From: PUPG01 sp041686485
Lineage (GTDB): Bacteria; Bacteroidota; Bacteroidia; Bacteroidales; UBA7960
Direction of reading: 5' to 3'
DNA: 49,331 nt
NCBI GenBank assembly: GCA_041686485.1
Contig: JAWLDT010000014.1
Span: 1 to 49,331, forward strand
The position numbers and the translations under genes were made by a program. The notes under the pieces were generated by a model that worked only from the letters and a program-made list of their open reading frames with translations, was not told the origin of the DNA and searched no databases. Numbering within the stretch: the stretch's first letter is position 1; each line of letters starts with the position of its first letter. Shown here one piece after another: positions 1 through 7,333 of this stretch.

Positions 1-68
1 GAGCTGAGCAAATTCCTGACCTTCAAATTGCTGATCTTTCTCCGCTCAGCTCCCAGATCTCAGCTCCC
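1..68. repeat. 68-bp direct repeat, copy 1
   Basis: These 68 bases recur without a mismatch at 250-317. The copy may extend left of the window edge. Together the two copies bracket a 181-bp hairpin-rich segment (69-249). No reading frame here looks like a real protein. The arrangement suggests a segmental duplication or a composite repeat element; I do not recognise it as an insertion-sequence end. Confidence 0.9.
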
Positions 69-81
69 AATTTTATATCGC

Positions 82-248
82 GGTACGCAGCCCAAGTGCT
101 GCGACTACCACTGATCTTTTTTAATAAATGGCAGGCCGGCCAAGTCCGACCTGCAACTGCATTGAACCCTTTCAGGGTTCTCGTTTTCCGGGCGTTCCTC
201 ATACCCGAATTGCATTCGGGGCTATTCATATTTAATCCCTCCGGGATT
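82..248. repeat. REP-like hairpin cassette
   Basis: A run of short perfect palindromes lies in non-coding DNA: CGCAGC/GCTGCG (86-91 with 98-103), GCAGG/CCTGC (131-135 with 150-154) around a GGCCGGCC core, GAACCCT/AGGGTTC (164-170 with 174-180, 3-base loop), CCCGAAT/ATTCGGG (204-210 with 214-220, 3-base loop) and AATCCC/GGGATT (234-239 with 243-248, 3-base loop). The first 32 bases (82-113) recur at 49300-49331, so at least that part is dispersed in the genome. This fits a REP-like or BIME-like repeat family; that naming is inference. Confidence 0.7.
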
Positions 249-249
249 A

Positions 250-317
250 GAGCTGAGCAAATTCCTGACCTTCAAATTGCTGATCTTTCTCCGCTCAGCT
301 CCCAGATCTCAGCTCCC
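250..317. repeat. 68-bp direct repeat, copy 2
   Basis: Identical to 1-68. It abuts the last hairpin of the cassette on the left and a heptamer array (318-352) on the right. A perfect match over 68 bases means the duplication is recent or is kept homogeneous. Confidence 0.9.
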
Positions 318-352
318 TTCACTGTTCACTGTTCACCGTTCACTGTTCACTG
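318..352. repeat. Heptamer tandem repeat (TTCACTG)x5
   Basis: Five head-to-tail 7-base units starting at 318, 325, 332, 339 and 346; the third unit has C for T at its sixth base. Non-coding. Similar in kind to the short heptameric repeats known from intergenic DNA of some bacteria. Confidence 0.85.
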
Positions 353-384
353 TTATTTAACTTCCAACTTCTAACTTCTTCTCT

Positions 385-426
385 GCTTCCAGCTTCCAGC
401 TTCCAGCTTCCAGCTTCGAGCTTCCA
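385..426. repeat. Heptamer tandem repeat (GCTTCCA)x6
   Basis: Six 7-base units starting at 385, 392, 399, 406, 413 and 420; the fifth has G for C. The array stops ten bases before the -7 promoter box of the next gene, so changes in copy number could alter upstream promoter spacing. Confidence 0.85.
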
Positions 427-435
427 GCTTTTTCT

Positions 436-443
436 TATATTTG
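436..443 (+). promoter_or_regulatory. -7 promoter box TATATTTG
   Basis: A perfect match to the Bacteroidota TAnnTTTG box. It ends three bases before the ATG at 447, so the transcript would be leaderless, or translation would begin at a later in-frame ATG such as 492-494. No clear -33 TTG is seen; the expected position lies inside the heptamer array. Confidence 0.55.
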
Positions 444-446
444 TAG

Positions 447-833
447 ATGGTACACGATGAAAAGCAGCAACACTGGCAATGGCGTTATGATATGGCTCAA
501 CGCATGGCTGAAGCTTTGCCAATGCCGGATTACGGGGTGAAAGCCCTGTACCTTATCGGAAGCGTCAAAACCGGTCATGTCGGGCCTTGTTCGGACATTG
601 ACCTTTTGGCTTATTGTTCTGGTGATGCCATAAAGCATAAACTCTTATCAGCCTGGTGTGAAGGATGGGGGTTATGCCTTGCTGCCATCCATTATCAAAA
701 GACCGGGTACAAGATTCGTGGAAGCCTCGTTGACCTGCATATTATCACCGATGAAGATATCAAACAAAAGTCCAGTTTTGCGGCCATGCTGGATTCATTA
801 GATAACCGGCCAAAACTACTTCGTAAAGATTGA
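447..833 (+). CDS. Minimal nucleotidyltransferase-fold protein
   Basis: A 128-residue protein of the DNA polymerase beta-like nucleotidyltransferase superfamily. The signature Gly38-Ser39, ten residues, Asp50-x-Asp52 (GS...SDIDLL) is intact, and Asp96 in a GSLVDLH strand is a good third metal-binding carboxylate. Such small domains transfer a nucleotide to a protein, RNA or small molecule, or act as MNT antitoxins; the target cannot be read from the sequence. No HEPN partner gene lies beside it, which argues against a MNT/HEPN toxin pair. The stop codon is only four bases before the next gene, a metallophosphoesterase, so the two are probably co-transcribed and may act in opposite directions on a nucleotide bond (inference). 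The exact start is uncertain because the promoter box sits directly on the ATG. Confidence 0.8.
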   Translation: MVHDEKQQHWQWRYDMAQRMAEALPMPDYGVKALYLIGSVKTGHVGPCSDIDLLAYCSGDAIKHKLLSAWCEGWGLCLAAIHYQKTGYKIRGSLVDLHIITDEDIKQKSSFAAMLDSLDNRPKLLRKD

Positions 834-837
834 TATC

Positions 838-1701
838 ATGAATGACCTTTACTTTTTTGTTTCGGATTTACATGGCAGTATAAGGCGTTATGAAAAACTG
901 TTTTTACAGATTGAAAAAATGCGTCCCAGGGCTGTTTTTTTTGGTGGTGATCTGCTGCCTGCCGGACTCCAATACCTGAAACACAGGCATGCAACCCCCA
1001 TCAATTTTGTATCAGGATTCCTGGCAGCCGGTTTCAGGCGACTCAAAGATCAGTTGGGCGGGGATTATCCCGACATATTTATAATTCCGGGCAATGATGA
1101 CCCTAAGAGTGAGGAAGCAGCCATTCAATGGTATGAGCAGGAGGGTTTGTGGCATTATATGCACATGAAGCAAAAGGCCCTTGGCGATTTTACCGTTTAC
1201 GGATATGCTATGGTTCCGCCTACACCTTTCATGCTGAAAGACTGGGAGCGCTATGATGTTTCACGTTACGTCGATCCGGGTTGTGTGCACCCGCATGAAG
1301 GCTATCGTACGGCAGAACCGGACCAGGATGTGGGTTTTGCCACGATAAAACAGGATCTTGAACGTTTAACCGGGCAGAACGACCTCTCTAAAGCTATTTT
1401 CCTCTTTCATACACCGCCCTATAAAACCAGTCTGGATCGCGCCGGATTGGATGGCGTAATGGTTGATCATGTGCCGGTTGATGTGCACGTTGGTAGTATT
1501 GCCGTGAAGGAGTTTATTGAGAAGCGGCAGCCAATGCTTACCCTGCATGGTCATATCCATGAGTCGTCCAAAATCACAGGTTCATGGAAACAAAAGATCA
1601 ATAATACCATGTCGTACTCTGCTGCCAACGATAGTTCTGCACTGACCCTGGTGCAGTTTACCGGGAAATGCCTTATGAGCGCTGAACGTCTTTTACTGTA
1701 G
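838..1701 (+). CDS. Calcineurin-like metallophosphoesterase (Icc-related)
   Basis: A 287-residue phosphoesterase with the full two-metal motif set in order: Asp10-x-His12 (SDLHGS), Gly37-Asp38 (GGDLL), Gly85-Asn86-Asp87 (PGNDD, with Asp where the family often has His), His191 (LFHTPPY), and Gly238-His239-x-His241 (GHIHES). The layout resembles the Icc-related cytoplasmic phosphoesterases (COG2129 type). There is no signal peptide or membrane segment, so it acts in the cytoplasm on an unknown phosphomono- or diester. It follows the nucleotidyltransferase after four bases and is likely in the same transcript. The physiological substrate is not predictable from this sequence. Confidence 0.88.
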   Translation: MNDLYFFVSDLHGSIRRYEKLFLQIEKMRPRAVFFGGDLLPAGLQYLKHRHATPINFVSGFLAAGFRRLKDQLGGDYPDIFIIPGNDDPKSEEAAIQWYEQEGLWHYMHMKQKALGDFTVYGYAMVPPTPFMLKDWERYDVSRYVDPGCVHPHEGYRTAEPDQDVGFATIKQDLERLTGQNDLSKAIFLFHTPPYKTSLDRAGLDGVMVDHVPVDVHVGSIAVKEFIEKRQPMLTLHGHIHESSKITGSWKQKINNTMSYSAANDSSALTLVQFTGKCLMSAERLLL

Positions 1702-1774
1702 GCGTCCCGGCGTGAGTTATACCGAACTAACTGGTAAAATGATGGTCTTACCTTTATTTTCCCTTCCATTGCTT

Positions 1775-1782
1775 TATCTTTG
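1775..1782 (+). promoter_or_regulatory. -7 promoter box TATCTTTG
   Basis: A perfect TAnnTTTG match 26 bases before the TPR gene's ATG. A -33 TTG is not obvious. Confidence 0.6.
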
Positions 1783-1808
1783 CAAGAGAACAAGAGAAAT
1801 CATATGCT

Positions 1809-4055
1809 ATGCGAAACCAGGAAGTCCTTAAAAAATATGATAATGCCTGCAAACTGATCCACAAACGGCGGGTTGCCGATGCCATTGAGGTATTACGCCA
1901 GTTGATCAAAGTGTCAGGGAAAGAATTTCTTCATGAAGAGTTAAATGAATTGCAGGATACCTATTCTCACCTTCTGCAACATTCTTTTGCCAAAGTGCAG
2001 GATCCGGAAAGGGAGAAGATATATACCTACCTTCTGCGTACCTTGTTAGAGATGTCTGATAAACTACGTGAGATGTTGCTGACGGAAAATGGTGAAGGAC
2101 ACATTGTGCAATTGAAAAAGGCGCAGCGCGGACAAAATGCCGCAGAACGCATGGAAGCCCTGGAAACTTTGGAAAGCCTTGCTTTTGATGATGAGCTGTC
2201 TGGTCTGCTGAAGGATGCCAAAGTAAGTGACAGCGGGATCTCTTCGGAGCGGGAGAAAACACTCGGGAAACTATTTGCCAGCATATGGCTTACTGATAAA
2301 TTTGCCGAAGACGAAAATAACCTGCTGGGGGCCGTTTGCGACTCAGAGAAATTGTTGTGGCACGATAAAGCATTAATAGTTAGTGCTTTAACGCTTAGCC
2401 TGTTGCGGTATTTCGATGTTCATAAATTCGAACTGCTTTTCCGGTTTGTTGAAAAGCAGGAAGACCTGGTCTGGGAACGAGCTATGATCGGCCTGTTTAT
2501 CGGTTTTCTGAAATACAATGATCGCTATCATTTATACACTGTTTTGGAAGAAAAAACCCTGGCTCTGCAATTTTTACCGAATATTGAACAACATATCGAA
2601 GCTATACTGATACAGTTTATCAAATCGCGTGAAACTGAGCGGGTAAAAAAGAAGTGGGAGGAAGAGATCCTTCCCGAGATGATGAAGATGCGGCCACGCA
2701 TTGAAGAAAAGCTTGATCTGAACAATATTTTTTCGGACACCTGGGAAGAGGATGAGAAAAACCCTGACTGGGAAACCGTTTTTGAAGATGCACCTGACCT
2801 CTTGAATAAACTTCAGGAACTTACCGAGATGCAAATGGACGGAATGGATGTGTTTATCAGTGCTTTTGCGCAGCTAAAGCATTTTCCGTTCTTCCGGGAG
2901 ACCAGCAATTGGTTTCTTCCTTTTTACGCACAAAACCCGGCAGTACAATCCGCCGTTCATGATCCTGATAAAGGTATTGACCTTACCCCAATCCTGGAAA
3001 AGCTCGAAAACACGTATTTTATGTGTAATTCCGATAAGTATTCCTTTTCTTTTAATCTTGAGATGGTTCCGGATCAGCAAAAGTCGATGATGATGAATAT
3101 GCTGAACGCGGAAATGGAAAACATATCGGAACTGGAAAAAGACCAGGAGCTCCAGGGCGGCCTTGCGCGGTCAAAAAGTATTTATACACAGTATTTCCAG
3201 GATTTGTATCGTTTTTATAAACTGCATCCCTGGCGCAATGAGTTTGATGACATCTTTTCCCTGGATCTCGACCTGCATGAAACGTGGTTTGTACAGAAGC
3301 TGGTCTCGGACAATAAAACCATACGCAACATAGCTGAGTTTCTGTTTGACAAACAGTTTTATGAGGATGCCTTAAAGGTGTTTTTGTCTATTCTCGATAA
3401 AGATAAGAGCAGTATTGAACTTTTTGAGAAAATTGCTTTTTGTTATGAAAAGCAGGCTGATTTTTCCCAGGCATTTCGCTTTTATCAGAAAGCCGACCTG
3501 ATTGAAGGAGGAAGATTGTGGATCATTAAAAAGCTGGCTTATTGTTGTAAATATTTGAACAGATGGGAGGAGGCGCTTTCGTATTATCAACAGGCAGAAA
3601 TAATTGATCCGGAAGATTTGCGTGTGCAGGCAAATATTGGTCAATGTTTGATTCATCTCGAGCGCTACCAGGAAGCCCTCGAATATTATTTCAAGGTTGA
3701 AGTGCTTGCCCCTGAAAATCATAAAATACGCAGACCACTGGCATGGTGTTCATTCCTGCTGGGAAAGTTTGACACGGCAAAAGATTATCTCGAACGGTTG
3801 CTTGCGAATGAACCTGATAATCCCTATGACCTGATGAACCTGGGACATGTAAATTGGTGCCGCCGTGAGCCGGTGGAAGCTTTCCAAATGTACCTGAAGA
3901 GCATCAGAACCTGGAAAAGCCTTAAAGAATTTGAAAAGGCATTCAATGAAGACAGAATTCATCTGGCGAAACACGGCATCCAGGAAATGGATATGAACCT
4001 CATGCTGGATTACCTGAAGCTTGAGATTCGTAACAAACAGGGCTCCTCTGGTTAA
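1809..4055 (+). CDS. Large cytoplasmic TPR-repeat protein
   Basis: A 748-residue protein with no signal peptide or membrane helix. The last third (about residues 517-715) contains at least five tetratricopeptide-type helical hairpins, recognisable by the W/Y-x2-A-L...Y-x2-A pattern (for example around WEEALSYYQQA and YQEALEYYFKV). The first two thirds are helical and acidic, with many charged residues and no family that I recognise. TPR arrays mediate protein-protein contacts, so a scaffold or adaptor role is the most that can be inferred. The gene has its own -7 box and is followed by the structured-RNA region rather than an operon partner. It may be a Bacteroidota-restricted protein. Confidence 0.85.
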   Translation: MRNQEVLKKYDNACKLIHKRRVADAIEVLRQLIKVSGKEFLHEELNELQDTYSHLLQHSFAKVQDPEREKIYTYLLRTLLEMSDKLREMLLTENGEGHIVQLKKAQRGQNAAERMEALETLESLAFDDELSGLLKDAKVSDSGISSEREKTLGKLFASIWLTDKFAEDENNLLGAVCDSEKLLWHDKALIVSALTLSLLRYFDVHKFELLFRFVEKQEDLVWERAMIGLFIGFLKYNDRYHLYTVLEEKTLALQFLPNIEQHIEAILIQFIKSRETERVKKKWEEEILPEMMKMRPRIEEKLDLNNIFSDTWEEDEKNPDWETVFEDAPDLLNKLQELTEMQMDGMDVFISAFAQLKHFPFFRETSNWFLPFYAQNPAVQSAVHDPDKGIDLTPILEKLENTYFMCNSDKYSFSFNLEMVPDQQKSMMMNMLNAEMENISELEKDQELQGGLARSKSIYTQYFQDLYRFYKLHPWRNEFDDIFSLDLDLHETWFVQKLVSDNKTIRNIAEFLFDKQFYEDALKVFLSILDKDKSSIELFEKIAFCYEKQADFSQAFRFYQKADLIEGGRLWIIKKLAYCCKYLNRWEEALSYYQQAEIIDPEDLRVQANIGQCLIHLERYQEALEYYFKVEVLAPENHKIRRPLAWCSFLLGKFDTAKDYLERLLANEPDNPYDLMNLGHVNWCRREPVEAFQMYLKSIRTWKSLKEFEKAFNEDRIHLAKHGIQEMDMNLMLDYLKLEIRNKQGSSG

Positions 4056-4248
4056 ACCGGTTACTTTTTTTTTATTTCCACGCAGCGTTTGGTGTTGTTT
4101 TTTCGTCTTGTTTATGTAATCAATAGCGAAATGATTGCATTGCGTTCATTATTTATTGCTGAGAATACAATGCCATTTATCGCTCCCGGTTTGGATTCCG
4201 GGTATTTTCTCCTTTTTCTACCAGTTTTAATTTTTTAGGTTTTGTATT
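4056..4248. other. Gene-free stretch with terminator-like hairpin
   Basis: There is no credible ORF. A T9 tract follows the stop codon of the TPR gene. A small hairpin CCCGG/CCGGG (4185-4189 with 4198-4202, 8-base loop) is followed by a pyrimidine-rich tract (tattttctcctttttct) and may be the TPR gene's terminator, separating it from the RNA unit that follows. Confidence 0.4.
4236..4244 (+). promoter_or_regulatory. Candidate -7 box TAGGTTTTG for the ncRNA
   Basis: It matches TAnnTTTG with one extra T before the G. The predicted start about 4-6 bases downstream (4248-4250) coincides with the first base of the long stem at 4249, which makes it more credible than the box alone. No convincing -33 element is seen. 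Confidence 0.45.
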
Positions 4249-4452
4249 CGTTTCAGGGGATACGGAAGTGGCCGCACATTGCCTTGCAACTGCCCCCAGT
4301 AGCAGGCAGCCAAAACAACATTAGACCAATATCAACTAACCATGCGGCCATTTCCCTGGAACGTTTCTCAGATTATGCGTTATAATATTGTAGCAATAAA
4401 ACCCCCGCCCGAGTATCCTGCTGTTTGTGCCCGATTCTCACGGGGGTTTTTA
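4249..4452 (+). ncRNA. Candidate structured non-coding RNA, about 205 nt
   Basis: The 5' end folds into a long stem with the middle of the transcript. Bases 4249-4256 pair with 4356-4363 (8 bp, one G-U), then comes a 7-base 5' bulge (4257-4263), and then 4264-4276 pair with 4343-4355 (13 bp, one G-U). The 66-base interior holds a small hairpin (4290-4294 with 4305-4309). The unit is bracketed by a -7-like box at 4236 and a terminator-like stem (4398-4407 with 4441-4450) ending in T residues. The two G-U pairs favour the plus strand as the transcribed one. There is no ORF, and I see no tmRNA, SRP or RNase P signature. 6S RNA, which occurs in this phylum in divergent form, is one identity to test; a novel family is another. 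Confidence 0.5.
4398..4452 (+). terminator. Terminator-like stem of the candidate ncRNA
   Basis: AAAACCCCCG (4398-4407) is fully complementary to CGGGGGTTTT (4441-4450), with a 33-base loop and a T-rich 3' end. The loop is long for a terminator, so it may contain further structure. Confidence 0.6.
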
Positions 4453-4567
4453 TGTGACAGGTATATGAAAACGCATCCCTGCGATTCAAACCTGTAAGGT
4501 TGAACATGGGAGAAGAAAGAAATTTACCTGTAGCTCATTGAAAGAATGTTTTTTAACCAGGAAAGGA

Positions 4568-4598
4568 TTTGACCGGAAAAAAAGTTTTGCTATCTTTG
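4568..4598 (+). promoter_or_regulatory. Promoter: TTTG -33 and TATCTTTG -7
   Basis: TTTG at 4568-4571, a 19-base spacer, then TATCTTTG at 4591-4598: a near-perfect Bacteroidota promoter. It shows that the sigma-factor gene begins at the ATG at 4617, not at the in-frame TTG at 4569, which lies inside the -33 element. Confidence 0.75.
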
Positions 4599-4616
4599 GG
4601 CTATACACAATGCCAT

Positions 4617-5171
4617 ATGGTAGATCCAATAAAGAAAATCCTTAAAGGTTGTTTGCACAATAACAAACTTGATCAGTACCAGCTCTATGCCCGGTATTCG
4701 AAAAGGATGTTTGGTATCTGCCTGCGTTATGCAACAAACCATGAAGAAGCTCAGGATATTCTTCAGGAAGGATTTATCAGGGTGTTTCAGAAACTACCAT
4801 CCTATAAGGGCAAAGGTAGTTTCGAGGGTTGGATCAAAAAGATATTTGTACACACAGCCATTGAAAAATATCGTGAACGTGTTTATCATCTGTCTGTCGA
4901 TGAAGTCATTAATGATTACGGGGTGGATGCCCATCAGAATCATGGTCCGGCAATGCTGCACACACGCGATATTCTGAATTTTGTACAGAGGCTTCCCATT
5001 CAGTACCGGCTGGTTTTTAACCTTTATGCCCTGGAAGGATATAACCACAAAGAGATTGCAGAAATTTTGGATATATCAGAGTCCACCTCTCGGTCGAACC
5101 TGACCAGAGCAAGGATGATTTTAAAGAATAAGTTAGATGTTGAATTAAAGGCTGTTGTCAGAGCTGTTTAA
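4617..5171 (+). CDS. ECF-type RNA polymerase sigma factor
   Basis: A 184-residue sigma-70 family protein of the extracytoplasmic-function type. Sigma region 2 spans about residues 22-85, with the characteristic HEEAQDILQEGFIRVFQ and the SFEGWIKKIF-H-A-EKYR segment. Region 4 spans about 122-175 and ends in a helix-turn-helix (EIAEILDISESTSRSNLTRAR). It directs core RNA polymerase to a limited regulon. The start was moved to ATG 4617 because the promoter boxes overlap the longer reading. The next gene, 15 bases on, encodes a protein with a cytoplasmic N-terminus, one membrane helix and a barrel-like C-terminus; such neighbours often regulate the sigma factor, but no recognised anti-sigma zinc motif is visible here. 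Confidence 0.93.
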   Translation: MVDPIKKILKGCLHNNKLDQYQLYARYSKRMFGICLRYATNHEEAQDILQEGFIRVFQKLPSYKGKGSFEGWIKKIFVHTAIEKYRERVYHLSVDEVINDYGVDAHQNHGPAMLHTRDILNFVQRLPIQYRLVFNLYALEGYNHKEIAEILDISESTSRSNLTRARMILKNKLDVELKAVVRAV

Positions 5172-5186
5172 TGATAGTTATCAGAA

Positions 5187-6554
5187 ATGAACCGGCACTA
5201 TATTGATAAGCGGTTTTATGAAGAACTGGATGGCCTGGAAGCCAATCCGCCGGTAGAGGCATGGGTGTTCATTTCGGAAGCAGTGGATAAAAAATCCGGA
5301 AAACCGCTGTTTGCTAATAAATTTCGATTTGCGGCGGTATTAACAGCTTTTGTTGTTGCTGTTTTTTCTTTGTGGATGCTGATGCCTGATGATTCATCAA
5401 CACAGATAACAGGCTTACAACAAGTGTTTCCTGACATTGAAGCACTGGAGCCTGCAAGTATCGGTGACCCGGTTTCTGCCCGGTTTACGGATCCGGAGTT
5501 CCGGCCATTGGCATCCAATGAGCCCTCATCAATCCAACACACTGATTACACTGAAGCGGCATTGCCCCTGAAAGATACAGATGATTTTGGATCACAGCCA
5601 ATGCCTTCATTAACTTTAAATAGCCCAATAGCCTACAATAGTCCTTCAAGGAACAACTTGCAAGCCAATGTCCGACAAACTCCTGCATTTTTAGATGGGC
5701 AGCCTCAGCCTGAAAGAATGTCAGACATGGCATACACCACACTAGCGGATGATAAAAACGTATTCAATATAAGGCTCGGCACCTATTTTGCACCACAATA
5801 TAATTATAGGTTCCTCACCAGAGGCAGTACTTTTGGCATTCAGAATATCCCTTTCAATGACCTTGAAGAGCAGGTGGTTACATACGGTGTTGGGTTGAGT
5901 ACTATTTTCAATGTTTCTGCAAGATTAAGGATTGAGACTGGCCTTCATTTCCTGAATACAGGCCAATATGTAAAAGAAATTCAATCTTACACACACAGTG
6001 CACGCCTGCCTCTTTTTAATCATGGTGTTAAATCAGGCCAGGTAGCCACCCCGCAAAGCATTATGACCTCACAGGGAACTATTGAGATCCGGGATAACTA
6101 CCATTATTTTGATGATAACATCTCCAGCCGTATTATTACAAGCGAAAAAATAGATGATGTTGAGGGTAAGGACCTTAAAAAGGGCGATAAAGGTGTAACT
6201 CAGATGTTCCGTTTTATCCAGCTACCTGTGATCTTCAGGTATGATGTTTATCAGAGAGGGGTAGATGTTCATCTTAAAGGCGGTTTTTCCGGTAATTACC
6301 TCTTCTCCAACCAGGTGTATTTGGGAAGTGCTGGTAATGAACAAATCATTGGTAAAACCCGGGGTGTAAGAAAAATTAACTTTTCCGCTATTGCCGGGTT
6401 GTCCTTTGAATTGCCTGTCTCCGGAAACCTGAGTGTTCACCTTGAACCAACGGCGCAGGTATTCCTCAATCCTGTTTTGCAGGAAGGCATGATGACCCAA
6501 CATGCATTCCCCTACAGTTTCTCTCTTCAGACAGGCGTTTCCTACGGTTTCTGA
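5187..6554 (+). CDS. TM-anchored protein with outer-membrane-barrel-like C-terminus
   Basis: A 455-residue protein. Residues 1-45 are polar and probably cytoplasmic. A single hydrophobic helix lies at about 46-66 (around AAVLTAFVVAVFSLWML). A long low-complexity linker rich in Ser, Pro and Thr follows to about residue 185. The remainder alternates beta strands and aromatic residues like PorT/OmpA-type barrels and ends in Phe. The gene starts 15 bases after the sigma-factor stop, so the two form an operon. By position it is a candidate membrane regulator of the sigma factor, but it lacks a ZAS-type His-x3-Cys-x2-Cys motif. How an inner-membrane helix and a barrel-like domain coexist in one chain is unclear; the helix might instead act as an internal signal. 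The function is not known. Confidence 0.75.
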   Translation: MNRHYIDKRFYEELDGLEANPPVEAWVFISEAVDKKSGKPLFANKFRFAAVLTAFVVAVFSLWMLMPDDSSTQITGLQQVFPDIEALEPASIGDPVSARFTDPEFRPLASNEPSSIQHTDYTEAALPLKDTDDFGSQPMPSLTLNSPIAYNSPSRNNLQANVRQTPAFLDGQPQPERMSDMAYTTLADDKNVFNIRLGTYFAPQYNYRFLTRGSTFGIQNIPFNDLEEQVVTYGVGLSTIFNVSARLRIETGLHFLNTGQYVKEIQSYTHSARLPLFNHGVKSGQVATPQSIMTSQGTIEIRDNYHYFDDNISSRIITSEKIDDVEGKDLKKGDKGVTQMFRFIQLPVIFRYDVYQRGVDVHLKGGFSGNYLFSNQVYLGSAGNEQIIGKTRGVRKINFSAIAGLSFELPVSGNLSVHLEPTAQVFLNPVLQEGMMTQHAFPYSFSLQTGVSYGF

Positions 6555-6586
6555 TAAAGTACTGCTTTAGTCAGTGAGAATCTGAC

Positions 6587-7333
6587 CTAGAGTTTCCCGA
6601 CCGGCATCAGGTATAATACCCTGTATTGATCGCCAAGTTCCAGTATGCTTTCCACCTCTTCATCACGATATGCGCCGATGACAACCGTTCCAAGGTCAAG
6701 GGCGGCTGCCTGCAAATGAACATTCTGCGAAGCATGCCCGATCTCATTATACACGTAACGTTCACCGCGCTCTCCATAGCGGTCAGTAGTCCGCTCAAAA
6801 ACCGCCGCAAACACCAGTACTGCTCCGCCATCCCTAACCATGGACTGACTGAGGCACGCCCGGTATAGCGGCGATGATACATCCTCCTTGCGCAGGAGCT
6901 CCAACTGGTGCTCATCCGGATGGTAATGATAGATGCCTTGTTCCAGGTCTTCTGTGTCATTCACCACCAGAAACATCTCCAGCGGGAATGTAGCTCCTGC
7001 AGATGGTGCCGTGCGAAACCCCCTCTCGTTCGTCACCCCCTGTGCCGACCAGAGCAACTGACTGACCTCTTCCAGCGTAAGCGGCTCATCCTTGTAAGAA
7101 CGGATCGATCGACGCAGCCGAAGGGCTTCCTCCACACTTACTCCACTGTCTCTAATAGGTTCCGGTAATGTGATCATATCTTCTGAAATTGTAGTGTTTT
7201 CTATGCCTTTTTCACTAACAGCATTTGCTTCCAGGCTTTTACCGGGTGTTAAACTGTGTGACCCCACCTTAAACAATATGGCGGCTATACCCAGAAAAGC
7301 AAAAATGGCGATGATGGTTATATACTTTTTCAT
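6587..7333 (-). CDS. Membrane-anchored SagB/ThcOx-type nitroreductase
   Basis: A 248-residue FMN-dependent nitroreductase-fold oxidoreductase. The start was set at ATG 7331-7333 because it gives a clean N-terminal signal anchor (MKKYITIIAIFAFLGIAAIL); the longer reading adds 15 residues that are unlikely to be coding. The catalytic domain begins with the RRSIRSYKDEPLTLEEVSQLLWSAQG motif typical of SagB-type dehydrogenases, which bind the FMN phosphate through the Arg-rich loop. SagB homologues oxidise azolines in peptide natural products, but no cyclodehydratase or precursor peptide lies nearby, so a general secreted or periplasmic flavin oxidoreductase is more likely. It stands alone, convergent with the sigma-factor operon. 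Confidence 0.85.
   Translation of the reverse strand: MKKYITIIAIFAFLGIAAILFKVGSHSLTPGKSLEANAVSEKGIENTTISEDMITLPEPIRDSGVSVEEALRLRRSIRSYKDEPLTLEEVSQLLWSAQGVTNERGFRTAPSAGATFPLEMFLVVNDTEDLEQGIYHYHPDEHQLELLRKEDVSSPLYRACLSQSMVRDGGAVLVFAAVFERTTDRYGERGERYVYNEIGHASQNVHLQAAALDLGTVVIGAYRDEEVESILELGDQYRVLYLMPVGKL

Noticed and set aside
447..1701. MNT/HEPN-type toxin-antitoxin pair
   Set aside because: The neighbour is a metallophosphoesterase with all its metal ligands, not a HEPN protein.
4569..4616. Longer N-terminus for the ECF sigma factor
   Set aside because: It would start at a TTG that is part of the -33 element, and the -7 box lies inside it.
5187..5400. Classical zinc anti-sigma factor
   Set aside because: There is no His-x3-Cys-x2-Cys motif in the N-terminal part of the sigma factor's partner.
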